From Bradyrhizobium barranii subsp. apii (GTDB lineage Bacteria > Pseudomonadota > Alphaproteobacteria > Rhizobiales > Xanthobacteraceae): a stretch of 64,000 nt of DNA. Position 1 is the stretch's first letter, and each line of letters begins with the position of its first letter. The stretch lies in NCBI RefSeq assembly GCF_011516635.5, contig NZ_CP096255.1, positions 5,516,501-5,580,500 of the forward strand. The letters run 5' to 3'. The notes beneath the pieces are model-generated. The model did no database searches and was not told the origin of the DNA. It saw nothing but the letters and a program-made list of their open reading frames with translations. The position numbers were made by a program, and so were the translations under genes. This document shows, in pieces, positions 49,981-58,310 of the stretch.

Positions 49981-51120
49981 TTAGGCTTTAAGTAGGGTAT
50001 TACCAAGCTTTCGCCAAGCCTCTAACGCCCTGTTGATGTCATCTGGTTCCGTGGACCAGCCCAGACTGAGACGCACCGCTCCCTGGGCGACGGTGGCATC
50101 ATACCCCATCGCCGAAAGCACGTGAGACGGCTGCACCTTGCCTGATGAACAGGCCGAGCCCGAGGACACGGCCACGCCTTCGAGATCGAAGCCGATCACG
50201 GCGGTTTCGGCCTTCAGGCCGGTGGCAGTGAAGAGGATGGTATTTGGCAACCGCTTAACGTCATCCGCGAAGACCATCGTGCCTGCGATCCCGCGGATTC
50301 CATTTTCCAAGGAATTTCTGAGGGTTGCCATCCGCTCCACATCCTCCGGCAGAGCCTGAAGGGCGGCTCTCACCGCTGCCCCGAATCCGGCGATGCCGGC
50401 GACATTCTCGGTTCCCGCGCGCCGGCTCAGCTCCTGCCCCCCGCCCCGCAGCACGGGTTCCAGTCCGGCGATCCCCTCCGCCAGGACCAGCGCGCCGACG
50501 CCCTTGGGGCCGCCGATCTTGTGCGCGGAAAAGGTCGCAAGGTCTGAGTCCACAGTCTTGATATCGAACGGGATTTTCCCCAGCGCCTGGATCGCATCGA
50601 CGTGCAGGAGCCCGCCGGCCTCGTGGACGATCCCGGCAGCCTCTGCGATCGGCTGAATCGCGCCGGTCTCGTTGTTCGCAGCCATGATGGAGACCAGCGC
50701 CGGCGGGCCGTCGCCGAGCGACGCCTTCAGGCGGTCGAGGTCGATGACGCCGGCGCGTGTGACAGGGATCTGGTTGACCTTGTCCGCTGGGAACCGGCCG
50801 CCTGACAGCACCGAGGCATGCTCGACAGCCGAGACCAACAGGCGTTCGACGAGGCGGCCGGACGACCCCCGCAGACCGGGCGACAGCGCCAGCGCATTGG
50901 CCTCGGTTCCGGCTGAGGTGAAGACGACGTTTCTCGGCAATGCACCGACGGCCGCCGCGAGCGTGGCACGGGCTTCCTCGACCAGCCGGCGCGCCTCGCG
51001 CCCTTCGGCATGGACCGAGGACGGATTGCCGATCAGCTCCCAGGCCGCAAGCATCGCGGTCCGCGCTTCGGCGCGGAGCGGCGTGGTCGCATTCCAGTCG
51101 AGATAGACACGACTCGGCAT
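49981..51120 (-). CDS. Cysteine desulfurase, NifS/IscS type
   Basis: A 379-residue group I cysteine desulfurase. VYLDWNATTPLRAEARTAML is the N-terminus, PLP Lys in ATFSAHKIGGPKGVGALV, and the catalytic Cys in VAVSSGSACSSGKVQPSHVL. It is the first gene of the suf cluster, a layout common in alphaproteobacteria where an IscS-like enzyme precedes sufB and SufS comes later; two sulfur donors are therefore encoded in one operon. The usual Rrf2 regulator IscR is not found upstream. A TATAAT hexamer lies only 5 bases before the ATG (51126-51131). Confidence 0.9.
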   Translation of the reverse strand: MPSRVYLDWNATTPLRAEARTAMLAAWELIGNPSSVHAEGREARRLVEEARATLAAAVGALPRNVVFTSAGTEANALALSPGLRGSSGRLVERLLVSAVEHASVLSGGRFPADKVNQIPVTRAGVIDLDRLKASLGDGPPALVSIMAANNETGAIQPIAEAAGIVHEAGGLLHVDAIQALGKIPFDIKTVDSDLATFSAHKIGGPKGVGALVLAEGIAGLEPVLRGGGQELSRRAGTENVAGIAGFGAAVRAALQALPEDVERMATLRNSLENGIRGIAGTMVFADDVKRLPNTILFTATGLKAETAVIGFDLEGVAVSSGSACSSGKVQPSHVLSAMGYDATVAQGAVRLSLGWSTEPDDINRALEAWRKLGNTLLKA

Positions 51121-51465
51121 GAGGTATTATATTGCTCCATGGATCGGGTTGGTGTGCCCGTCCTGGAGCCCGACATGGGCCCCCGTGGAGCACTTGGCAA
51201 CTCGATTCCGAATCCCCACCGCTCAATGACGCCGCCATGACGCGCTAACATCTTGAGCCCATTGCCGGATGTTCAAGATGCTTGCTTTTTGACCCTCGCC
51301 TCATGTTAGAACGCCCGCGTCAGTTCACCGCGCGCCGCTCGCGCACCATCCGAGGGCGCCGCTCCACTCTTCCATTCGCGGTTTGATCGGCACAGCAGTC
51401 GATGAAGTCCGCACAATCGGTTGATTGCTGAAGAGCGTCTTCAAGGGATCAATCAAGAGATCATC
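51121..51465. other. Divergent intergenic region with an inverted repeat
   Basis: Between the suf operon and the alpha/beta hydrolase gene. It has a TATAAT (minus strand, 51126-51131) abutting the desulfurase start, and an inverted repeat CATCTTGA (51249-51256) / TCAAGATG (51273-51280) followed by a T run. No coding frame with family similarity is seen; in particular there is no iscR. Confidence 0.4.
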
Positions 51466-52113
51466 ATGCCTGAAGTCATTTTCACCGGCCCTGCTGGCCG
51501 TCTCGAAGGCCGCTATCACCCGGCCAAGCAGAAGAACGCGCCGATCGCGATGATCCTGCATCCGCATCCGCAGTTTCACGGCACGATGAACCACCAGATC
51601 GTGTACCAGTGCTACTACGCCTTCGCGCATCGCGGCTTCTCGGTGCTGCGCTTCAACTTCCGCGGCGTCGGCCGCAGCCAGGGCTCGTTCGACCACGGCA
51701 CCGGCGAATTGTCGGATGCGGCCGCAGCGCTCGACTGGGCGCAGACCATCAATCCCGAAGCACGCGCCTGCTGGGTCGCCGGCTTCTCCTTCGGCGCCTG
51801 GATCGGCATGCAGCTTTTGATGCGCCGTCCCGAGGTCGAGGGCTTCATCTCGATCGCACCGCCGGCCAACCTCTACGACTTCTCGTTCCTGGCGCCCTGC
51901 CCGTCGTCGGGCCTGATCGTGCATGGCGAGAAGGATGCGGTGGTGCCGCCCAAGGACGTCAACACGCTGGTCGAGAAGCTGAAGACGCAGAAGGGCATCG
52001 TGATCGACCAGCAGGTCATCCCCGGCGCCAACCACTTCTTCGACGCCAAGCTCGAGCCGCTGATGGAAACCATCACGGCCTATCTCGACATGCGCCTCGC
52101 CAACGTGCGCTAA
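51466..52113 (+). CDS. Alpha/beta hydrolase (dienelactone-hydrolase-like)
   Basis: A 215-residue alpha/beta hydrolase: PIAMILHPHPQFHGTMNHQIVYQCYYAFAHRGFSVLRFNFRGVGRSQG is characteristic of a bacterial family often annotated as hydrolase of the alpha/beta superfamily; the nucleophile elbow is GFSFGAW, the acid probably in HGEKDAVVPP, and the His in PGANHFFDAK. Catalytic triad is complete, substrate unknown. ATG 51466 is chosen; 15 extra upstream residues are not conserved. The DUF1697 gene follows after 8 bases on the same strand. Confidence 0.85.
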   Translation: MPEVIFTGPAGRLEGRYHPAKQKNAPIAMILHPHPQFHGTMNHQIVYQCYYAFAHRGFSVLRFNFRGVGRSQGSFDHGTGELSDAAAALDWAQTINPEARACWVAGFSFGAWIGMQLLMRRPEVEGFISIAPPANLYDFSFLAPCPSSGLIVHGEKDAVVPPKDVNTLVEKLKTQKGIVIDQQVIPGANHFFDAKLEPLMETITAYLDMRLANVR

Positions 52114-52121
52114 GGCTTCAA

Positions 52122-52634
52122 ATGGGCTGCTTCGTCGCCTTGCTGCGTGCCGTCAATGTCGGCGGCACCGGCAAGCTGCCGATGAGCGAGCTCAAGGCCA
52201 TGTGCGAGGAGCTCGGCTTCGCCGCCGTGCGCACCTATATTGCGAGCGGCAACGTCGTCTTCACGAGCCGCAAGTCGGAAGCTGCAATCAAGACCGCCCT
52301 CGAAAAGCGCCTGCACGCCTACGCCGGCGCGCCGGTCGGGGTGCTCGTGCGTAGCGCCGCCGAGATGACGCAAATCTCGGCCGACAATCCTTTTCCAAAG
52401 GCTGCGCCCAATCGCACCGTCGCGATCTTCCTCGACAGGGCGCCACCTGAAGACGCGCTTACCAGCATCCGCGGCCAGAACAACGAAGAGCTCCGCCTCG
52501 GCCGCCGCGAGATTTACGTGCACTATGGCGACGGCATGGGGACGTCGAAGCTCGTCATCCCCGCCGCCAAGACCGGCACCGCGCGCAACATGAATACCGT
52601 CGCAACGCTCGCGAAGATGGCCGCGGAGATCTAG
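52122..52634 (+). CDS. DUF1697 domain protein
   Basis: A 170-residue DUF1697 protein: FVALLRAVNVGGTGKLPMSELKAMCEELGFAAVRTYIASGNVVFTS is the family's signature, and the C-terminal GTSKLVIPAAKTGTARNMNTVATLAKMA completes it. Function is unknown. It starts 8 bases after the hydrolase stop, so it is likely co-transcribed. Its TAG stop overlaps the convergent SMR gene's stop in the palindrome CTAG (52631-52634). Confidence 0.85.
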   Translation: MGCFVALLRAVNVGGTGKLPMSELKAMCEELGFAAVRTYIASGNVVFTSRKSEAAIKTALEKRLHAYAGAPVGVLVRSAAEMTQISADNPFPKAAPNRTVAIFLDRAPPEDALTSIRGQNNEELRLGRREIYVHYGDGMGTSKLVIPAAKTGTARNMNTVATLAKMAAEI

Positions 52635-52954
52635 GCCAGCTTGAGCGCGGCGATCCCCATCAGCACGAGCGCGATGCCGGCAAGCTTCATCGCGCTCAAG
52701 GTCTCGCCGAACAGCACGACACCCAGCAGGAAGGTGCCGGCCGCGCCGATGCCGGTCCACACCGAATAGGCGACGCCGACCTCCAGCACCTGCAAAGCGC
52801 GCCCGAGCAGGAAGACGAAGGCGGCGAGCAGCACCAGCGAGGCGATGCTCCAGCCTGGCCGCGTATAGCCCTCCGCATATTTCATCGAGATCGCCCAGCC
52901 GACATCGAGCGCACCGGCGATCACCAGCATCAGCCAGGCCATGGATTGCGACAT
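52631..52954 (-). CDS. Small multidrug resistance (SMR) family transporter with Asp at the key Glu position
   Basis: A 107-residue, four-helix SMR (EmrE/SugE-Gdx) protein: MAWLMLVIAGALDVGWAISMKYAEGYTRP, LGRALQVLEVGVAYSVWTGIGAAGTFLLGVVLFGE, and LAGIALVLMGIAALKLA. SMR proteins are dual-topology dimers exporting guanidinium or quaternary cations. The residue aligned with the essential membrane Glu (E14 in EmrE, E13 in Gdx) is Asp17 here (GALDVGWA). The W-x-I-x-x-K pattern is closer to the Gdx/SugE branch. It starts 10 bases after the GST stop, so GST and SMR form an operon. Confidence 0.8.
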   Translation of the reverse strand: MSQSMAWLMLVIAGALDVGWAISMKYAEGYTRPGWSIASLVLLAAFVFLLGRALQVLEVGVAYSVWTGIGAAGTFLLGVVLFGETLSAMKLAGIALVLMGIAALKLA

Positions 52955-52964
52955 TGGCGTGCGC

Positions 52965-53642
52965 TCAGGCCGCAAGCTTCAGCAGATGCGCGTCGTGGCG
53001 CACCAGGAAGGCACGCAGCAATTGCGGATAGTCCGCGCCGACCGCAGTGCGCACGCTCGGACGTTTCGCAAGCTCCGCGCGCCACGCGCGGACCTTCGGC
53101 AGATCGCTGAAGATGCCGTGCTCGGTCAATTCGTCGAACAGGTCGAAATAGCGGAAGATCGGGGCGAAGACCGCATCCACGAGGCTGAACGCATCGCCTG
53201 CGAAGTAAGGCCCTGCACCGAGCGCTGCCTCCACGCGCGCGAATTTCGCCGCAACCGCCTGGCGCTTGCTTTCGAACGTCGCCGGATCGGTCGTGGTCTC
53301 CAGACCCCAGAGGTCACCGAGGATCGCCGAGCCGAACTCCATCCAGGCGCGATGCTCGGCGCGCTTCAACGGATCCGCCGGGTGCAGCTTGAGGCCTGCC
53401 TGCGTCTCCTCGATGTATTCGCAGATCACGTTGCTCTCGAACAGCGCGACCTCGCCCTTCTCCGTCGTCACCACCAGGACCGGCACCTTGCCGAGCGGCG
53501 AGAGTTTCAGAAACCAGTCGGGCTTGTTGGCGAGATCGATGTCGATCCGCTCGAACGGCACGCCCTTCTCGTTGAGCGCGATCACGGCGCGCTGCACATA
53601 CGGGCAAAGCTTGTGGCTGATGAGTTTCAGTGAAGCGGTCAT
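52965..53642 (-). CDS. Glutathione S-transferase family protein
   Basis: A 225-residue GST: thioredoxin-fold N-domain LKLISHKLCPYVQRAVIALNEKGVPFERIDIDLANKPDWFLKLSPLGKVPVLV, with LFESNVICEYIEE (Glu-Ser glutathione contact), and a helical C-domain (YFAGDAFSLVDAVFAPIFRYFDLF). The Cys in LCPYVQR suggests a beta/omega-type catalytic Cys. ATG 53642 is used; the frame extends to 53696 through the operator array. Three palindromes lie in its promoter (53663-53725), and an SMR exporter gene follows after 10 bases. Likely role: detoxification of an electrophile with export. Confidence 0.85.
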   Translation of the reverse strand: MTASLKLISHKLCPYVQRAVIALNEKGVPFERIDIDLANKPDWFLKLSPLGKVPVLVVTTEKGEVALFESNVICEYIEETQAGLKLHPADPLKRAEHRAWMEFGSAILGDLWGLETTTDPATFESKRQAVAAKFARVEAALGAGPYFAGDAFSLVDAVFAPIFRYFDLFDELTEHGIFSDLPKVRAWRAELAKRPSVRTAVGADYPQLLRAFLVRHDAHLLKLAA

Positions 53643-53662
53643 GGCAATGATCCCGGCGGTTT

Positions 53663-53725
53663 GATGCAACTGCATCCAATATAGATGCAATTGCATTCAC
53701 CCGTCAAGATCGATGCATTTGCATC
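53663..53725 (-). promoter_or_regulatory. Triple palindrome array in front of the GST-SMR operon
   Basis: Three 14-bp near-perfect palindromes: GATGCAACTGCATC (53663-53676), GATGCAATTGCATT (53684-53697) and GATGCATTTGCATC (53712-53725). Centres are 21 and 28 bp apart. They fill the gap between the anmK stop and the GST start, where the promoter must lie, so they are probably operators for a dimeric regulator. No regulator gene is adjacent. Confidence 0.6.
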
Positions 53726-53754
53726 GACTAGCCTTTGATCTAAATGCCCGGACC

Positions 53755-54858
53755 TCAGGGCCGCGCCATCACTCCGCCGGTCATCGGCATCGGCACGCCG
53801 GTGGTGGCCGGGTAGGACAGCGGCAGACCCTCGAGGCCGCGGGCGGCAAGGAAGCCGAAGGCCTGCGCCTCGATGGCGTCGGAGGCCCAGCCGAGCGTCT
53901 CGGCGGCCTCGACTGTGGCCGAGCCCACCCGCTCCCGCAGCATCCGCAGCATGGTGAGGTTGCGGGCGCCGCCGCCGCAGACGATCCAGCTCCGCGGCCG
54001 GCGCGGCAGGAGCGAGATGATCCGGGCGATCGCCGCCGCGGTGAAGGCGGTCAGGGTCGCGGCGCCGTCGGCCGGCGGGACGTCGCCGAGCTTCAGCGCG
54101 GCAAAGTCGTTGCGGTCGAGCGATTTCGGCGGCGGAGCTGCGAAGAACGGCAGTTCCAGTGCCCGCGCGATCCAGGCTTCGTCCGCCTTGCCGAGCGCTG
54201 CGAACTTTCCTTCCGCATCGAAGGCCTGGTTCATGATGCGGTACATGAAATCGTCGAGCAGCGCGTTGCCCGGTCCGGTGTCGCAGGCGATCAGCGTGTC
54301 GTTGCCGTCGATATAGGTGATGTTGGAGACGCCGCCGATATTGACGACGACGATCGGCCCTTCGCGCTCCAGCGAATGGACGAGCGCCCGGTGGTAGACC
54401 GGCACGAACGGCGCGCCCTGCCCGCCGGCCTCGACGTCGGCGGCGCGGAAGTCGTGCATCACGGGGATATGGATCGCCCTGGCCAGCGCCGGCGCATCGC
54501 CGATCTGGACCGTCAGCCGCTTCTCGGGGCGATGCAGCACCGTCTGGCCGTGGAAGCCGACGATGTCGACGTCCTCCGGCTTCATCCGGTTCTGGGCGAT
54601 GAAGGCTGCCACGGCCTCGGCGTGGGCCAGCGTCACCGCGCGCTCGGCCTCGGCCAGAACGCCCGGGCGGGCGTCGCGTCGCGGCAGGTGCACGGCCTCG
54701 CTCAGCGCCTGGCGCAGCAGATTGCGCTCCGCCGGGCTGTAGGCCCGGTAACCGGACGGCCCGAACGCCTTCACTTGCTTTCCGTCGGTTTCGATCAGCG
54801 CGACATCCACCCCGTCCAGCGAGGTGCCGCTCATCAAACCGAGTGCCGTCATCATCAT
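53755..54858 (-). CDS. anmK: Anhydro-N-acetylmuramic acid kinase
   Basis: A 367-residue AnmK, which opens and phosphorylates 1,6-anhydro-MurNAc to MurNAc-6-phosphate in peptidoglycan recycling. LGLMSGTSLDGVDVALIETDG at the N-terminus carries the phosphate-binding GTSLDG; GFHGQTVLHRPEKRLTVQIGDAPALA, VVNIGGVSNITYI and ACDTGPGNALLDDFM are diagnostic, and VCGGGARNLTMLRML near the C-terminus. The gene is divergent from tyrS, a neighbour pair I recall from other alphaproteobacteria. The GST gene follows on the same strand after the operator array. Confidence 0.95.
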   Translation of the reverse strand: MMMTALGLMSGTSLDGVDVALIETDGKQVKAFGPSGYRAYSPAERNLLRQALSEAVHLPRRDARPGVLAEAERAVTLAHAEAVAAFIAQNRMKPEDVDIVGFHGQTVLHRPEKRLTVQIGDAPALARAIHIPVMHDFRAADVEAGGQGAPFVPVYHRALVHSLEREGPIVVVNIGGVSNITYIDGNDTLIACDTGPGNALLDDFMYRIMNQAFDAEGKFAALGKADEAWIARALELPFFAAPPPKSLDRNDFAALKLGDVPPADGAATLTAFTAAAIARIISLLPRRPRSWIVCGGGARNLTMLRMLRERVGSATVEAAETLGWASDAIEAQAFGFLAARGLEGLPLSYPATTGVPMPMTGGVMARP

Positions 54859-55022
54859 GGATCAGCGTCCTCAAGAGACCCCCTCCGGCATGCCGATCTT
54901 GTGCCAGAGGGACACATCTTATAATGCCACAGGCAAAGTGGCGGGTGGCAATCGAGTTCCCACGGGAGACCCTTAAATTGCACCCGAAACAGTAAACCAA
55001 GAATTGTCAGGCTCGCCGACAG

Positions 55023-56276
55023 ATGACTGCATTTAAATCGGATTTCCTCAATACCCTGCAGGAACGTGGTTTCATCCACCAGTGCTCCGATTTCGAGGGG
55101 CTGGACGCGCTCGCCGCCAAGGGCGAAGCGACCACCTATGTCGGCTACGATTGCACCGCCCGCTCGCTGCACATCGGCAACTACCTGACCATGATGATGC
55201 TGCACTGGCTCCAGCAGTCCGGCAACAAGCCGATTACGCTGATGGGCGGCGGCACCACCATGGTCGGCGATCCCTCCGGCAAGGACGAGACCCGCGCGAT
55301 GCGCACCGTCGCCGAGATCGAGGCCAACAAAGAGTCGATCCGCGGCGTGTTCGCAAAGGTGCTGCGCTACGGCGACGGCAAGAGCGACGCAATCATGCTC
55401 GACAATGCGGAGTGGCTGACAAAACTCAACTGGATCGAGATGCTGCGCGACGTCGGCCGGCATTTCTCGGTCAACCGCATGCTGACCATGGACTCCGTGC
55501 GGCTGCGCCTCGAGCGCGAGCAGGAGATGAGTTTCATCGAGTTCAACTACATGGTCTGCCAGGCCTACGACTTCGTCGAGCTCGCCAAGCGCACCGGTTG
55601 CAAATTGCAGATGGGCGGCTCGGACCAGTGGGGCAACATCATCATGGGCGTCGATCTCGGCCGCCGCATGGGCACCCACCAGCTGTTCGCGCTGACGACG
55701 CCGCTGCTGACGACCGCATCCGGCGCCAAGATGGGCAAGACCGCGCAGGGCGCGGTCTGGCTGAACGCCGACCAGTTCTCGCCGTATGATTTCTGGCAAT
55801 ACTGGCGCAACACCGAGGACGCCGACGTCGGCAAATTCCTGAAGCTATTCACGACGCTGCCGATGAGCGAGATCAGGAAGCTCGAGGCGCTCGGCGGCTC
55901 GGAGATCAACGAGGCCAAGAAGGTGCTTGCGACCGAGGCGACCGCGCTCTTGCACGGCCGCGACGCGGCAAACCAGGCGGCTGAAACCGCGCGCCGCACC
56001 TTCGAGGAAGGCGCGCTGGCCGAAAGCCTGCCGACGGTGGAAATTCCGCGCGGCGAGCTGGACGCCGGCCTCGGCGTGCTCAACGCCTTCGTCAAGGCAG
56101 GCCTGGTTGCCTCCAATGGCGAGGCACGGCGCCAGATCAAGGGCGGCGGCCTGCGCGTCAACGACGAGTCCGTCAGCGACGAGAAGATGGCGCTGTCTGC
56201 GGCCAATCTGACGCCCGAGGGCGTGATCAAGCTGTCCTTCGGCAAGAAGAAGCACGTCCTGATCCGGCCTGCATAG
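55023..56276 (+). CDS. tyrS: Tyrosyl-tRNA synthetase
   Basis: A 417-residue class I aminoacyl-tRNA synthetase that charges tRNA-Tyr. The HIGH motif is CTARSLHIGNYLTMMML, the tyrosine pocket YMVCQAYDFVELAKRTGCKLQMGGSDQWGNI, the KMSKS loop KMGKTAQGAVWLN, and the S4 RNA-binding domain is in the last ~80 residues (VASNGEARRQIKGGGLRVNDESV). Length and motifs match the TyrS-1 form. It is divergent from anmK. A stem-loop follows its stop at 56298-56327. Confidence 0.95.
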   Translation: MTAFKSDFLNTLQERGFIHQCSDFEGLDALAAKGEATTYVGYDCTARSLHIGNYLTMMMLHWLQQSGNKPITLMGGGTTMVGDPSGKDETRAMRTVAEIEANKESIRGVFAKVLRYGDGKSDAIMLDNAEWLTKLNWIEMLRDVGRHFSVNRMLTMDSVRLRLEREQEMSFIEFNYMVCQAYDFVELAKRTGCKLQMGGSDQWGNIIMGVDLGRRMGTHQLFALTTPLLTTASGAKMGKTAQGAVWLNADQFSPYDFWQYWRNTEDADVGKFLKLFTTLPMSEIRKLEALGGSEINEAKKVLATEATALLHGRDAANQAAETARRTFEEGALAESLPTVEIPRGELDAGLGVLNAFVKAGLVASNGEARRQIKGGGLRVNDESVSDEKMALSAANLTPEGVIKLSFGKKKHVLIRPA

Positions 56277-56297
56277 GCGTATGAGCTTTTGATGCTT

Positions 56298-56327
56298 GTC
56301 AGGGCGCGCCGAAGCGCGCTCCCTGAC
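56298..56327 (+). terminator. Stem-loop between tyrS and the MFS gene
   Basis: GTCAGGGCGCGC, loop CGAA, GCGCGCTCCCTGAC (two-base bulge). It ends 5 bases before the MFS start codon (56333) and has no T run, so it could act both as a weak terminator for tyrS and as a structure covering the MFS ribosome-binding region. Confidence 0.55.
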
Positions 56328-56332
56328 CGGCA

Positions 56333-57592
56333 ATGGATCAGAACACGCCCAGGGAAGCTTCGAGGGAACAAGACGAACGCACGCAGCGAGATGCGGTGCG
56401 CACCGCACTCGTCGTGCTCGCGCTGTGCTTCACGCTCGCCGTCCTCGGCCGCGGCCTCAGCGAGAGCTTCACTGTCTTTCTCAAGCCGATCTCCGAAAAC
56501 TTCGGCTGGGACCGTGCGCAGGTCGTCTCGATCTACTCACTGACCTGGCTGATCAGCGGGCTGACCGCGCCACTGGTCGGGCGCCTGTTCGACCATTCCG
56601 GACCGCGCATCGTCTACGCACTCGGGCTTTTCCTGCTCGGCTCGGCCTTCCTGATCGCGGCGCACGCGCAGGCGCTCTGGCAATTTCAGCTCTCGATCGG
56701 CCTCTGCGTCGGCATTGGCGTCGCCTTCATCGGCATTGTGCCGAACTCGATCCTGCTCGGCCGCTGGTTCGGGCCACGGCTGCCGACCGCGATGGCGGTG
56801 GTCTATTCGGCAATGGGTGGCGGCGTGCTAGCGCTGCTCCCGACTTCGCAGCTCTTGATCGATCATCTCGGCTGGCGTGAAGCCTATCAGGTCTACGGCT
56901 TCGCCGCGCTCGGCCTGCTCGTGCCGCTGCTGCTTCTGCCCTGGCGCATGTTCGCGGTCGGCTCGCCGCATGTCAGCAAGAAGACCGATCCTGATTTCAT
57001 CGACAACGGCTGGACGCTCGTGAGCGCGATGCGCCACCACGCCTTTTGGGCGCTGTTCTCGACCTTCTTCTTCACCGCGGTCGGCATGTATTCGATCGCG
57101 GCACAGATCGTGGCCTATCTCATCGACGCCGGCTTTCCGCCGCTCCAGGCCGCGACCGCCTGGGGTTTTTCGGGCGTGGTGCTGGTGTTCGGCATGCTCG
57201 GCGTATCCGCGCTCGACGGGCTGATCGGGCGCCGGCCCTCGGTGCTGCTCAGCTACGCGATCTCGATCATCGGCATCGTCCTGCTCTGGCTCTTGCAGTA
57301 TTATCCGAACATCATCCTGCTCACCGGCTTCGTCGTCTGTTTCGGCAGCATGATGGGCTCGCGCGGCCCGCTGATCACAGCGACCGCCATGAAGATCTTT
57401 CGCGGCAAGCGCGTCGGCACGATCTTCGGCACCATCTCGATCGGCAGCGGATTGGGTTCGGCGTTCGGCTCATGGAGCGGCGGCCTCATCCACGACTTCA
57501 CGCACGGCTACAATCTCCTGCTCGTCTTCGCACTTGCGAGCGTGATCCTCGGAATGATTCCATTTCTGATTGTCCCCGCCTTGCGGGAGTAG
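56333..57592 (+). CDS. MFS transporter
   Basis: A 419-residue 12-helix major facilitator of the monocarboxylate/OFA-like branch: FTLAVLGRGLSESFTVFLKPISENFGWDRAQVVSIYSLTWLISGLTAPLVGRLFDHSGPR contains the cytoplasmic loop 2-3 GRLFDHSGPR; LDGLIGRRPSVLLSYA is the equivalent in the second half. Substrate unknown, possibly a small organic acid. ATG 56333 has no obvious Shine-Dalgarno because the region is occupied by the stem-loop; the N-terminal 25 residues are charged and cytoplasmic. Confidence 0.8.
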   Translation: MDQNTPREASREQDERTQRDAVRTALVVLALCFTLAVLGRGLSESFTVFLKPISENFGWDRAQVVSIYSLTWLISGLTAPLVGRLFDHSGPRIVYALGLFLLGSAFLIAAHAQALWQFQLSIGLCVGIGVAFIGIVPNSILLGRWFGPRLPTAMAVVYSAMGGGVLALLPTSQLLIDHLGWREAYQVYGFAALGLLVPLLLLPWRMFAVGSPHVSKKTDPDFIDNGWTLVSAMRHHAFWALFSTFFFTAVGMYSIAAQIVAYLIDAGFPPLQAATAWGFSGVVLVFGMLGVSALDGLIGRRPSVLLSYAISIIGIVLLWLLQYYPNIILLTGFVVCFGSMMGSRGPLITATAMKIFRGKRVGTIFGTISIGSGLGSAFGSWSGGLIHDFTHGYNLLLVFALASVILGMIPFLIVPALRE

Positions 57593-57811
57593 GTCTCCCC
57601 GACGTAACCTGCATCCCTCCGCGTCACCGGGAAATTACGGGCGACACACGCTGCACCGCGTGCGAAACCGTCGGGCGCAACCGGAGTTAAGGGACGAACT
57701 GCGATATTTTGTCCACATGACAAAAATGTCAGCGCCGAATTGACCCCGGGTGGCTTGCGAGGCTGAACTGAATACGGTCCAAGTCGCCCATTGGATGGAG
57801 GGCACAAACCA

Positions 57812-58255
57812 ATGAACTTTCCCTATCTCACTCGCTTTGAACCGGTTCTCCTGAGCCTGTTCCGCTTCATCACCGGCCTGCTGCTGTTTCAATTCGGCGT
57901 GGCCAAGCTTTTCAAGTTTCCGCCTTTGCCGATGTTCGCGAAAGTCGAACTGATGTCGCTTTACGGCGCGGCCGGCACGCTTGAACTGGTGCTTGGCGCG
58001 CTGTTGATCCTCGGCCTGTTCACCCGCCTCGCCGCTTTCATCCTCTCCGGTGAAATGGCCTTCGCCTACTTCATGGGGCATATGCTCAAGGGCGAGACGC
58101 CGGTGCTCCTGCCGCTGCTCAACAACGGCACGCTTGCCATCCTGTTCTGCTTCGCCTGCCTCTATCTCTCGGCGGCCGGCGGCGGCCCGATCAGCGTCGA
58201 TGCGGCGCTGGGCAACGAACGCGCCTCGACCGGCGGCGCATTTGCGCGACGCTGA
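57812..58255 (+). CDS. DoxX family membrane protein
   Basis: A 147-residue four-helix DoxX family protein: SLFRFITGLLLFQFGVAKLF, GAAGTLELVLGALLILGLFTRLAAFILSGEMAFAYFMGH, LLNNGTLAILFCFACLYLSAAGGGPISVDAAL. DoxX proteins occur as subunits or relatives of quinone-linked redox systems, but most are of unknown function. ATG 57812 with GGATGGAGG upstream. The 219 bases before it (57593-57811) hold no gene that I can see. Confidence 0.85.
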   Translation: MNFPYLTRFEPVLLSLFRFITGLLLFQFGVAKLFKFPPLPMFAKVELMSLYGAAGTLELVLGALLILGLFTRLAAFILSGEMAFAYFMGHMLKGETPVLLPLLNNGTLAILFCFACLYLSAAGGGPISVDAALGNERASTGGAFARR

Positions 58256-58310
58256 CGCGCGCAATTGACGCGCAAGTCACGGATGGCACCGGCAGCTTTG
58301 CCGGTGTCAT

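Noticed and set aside
51249..51280. Inverted repeat CATCTTGA/TCAAGATG with T run as a terminator
   Set aside because: No transcript would end here on the plus strand because both flanking genes start away from it; it could be an operator, so it is only noted within the intergenic entry.
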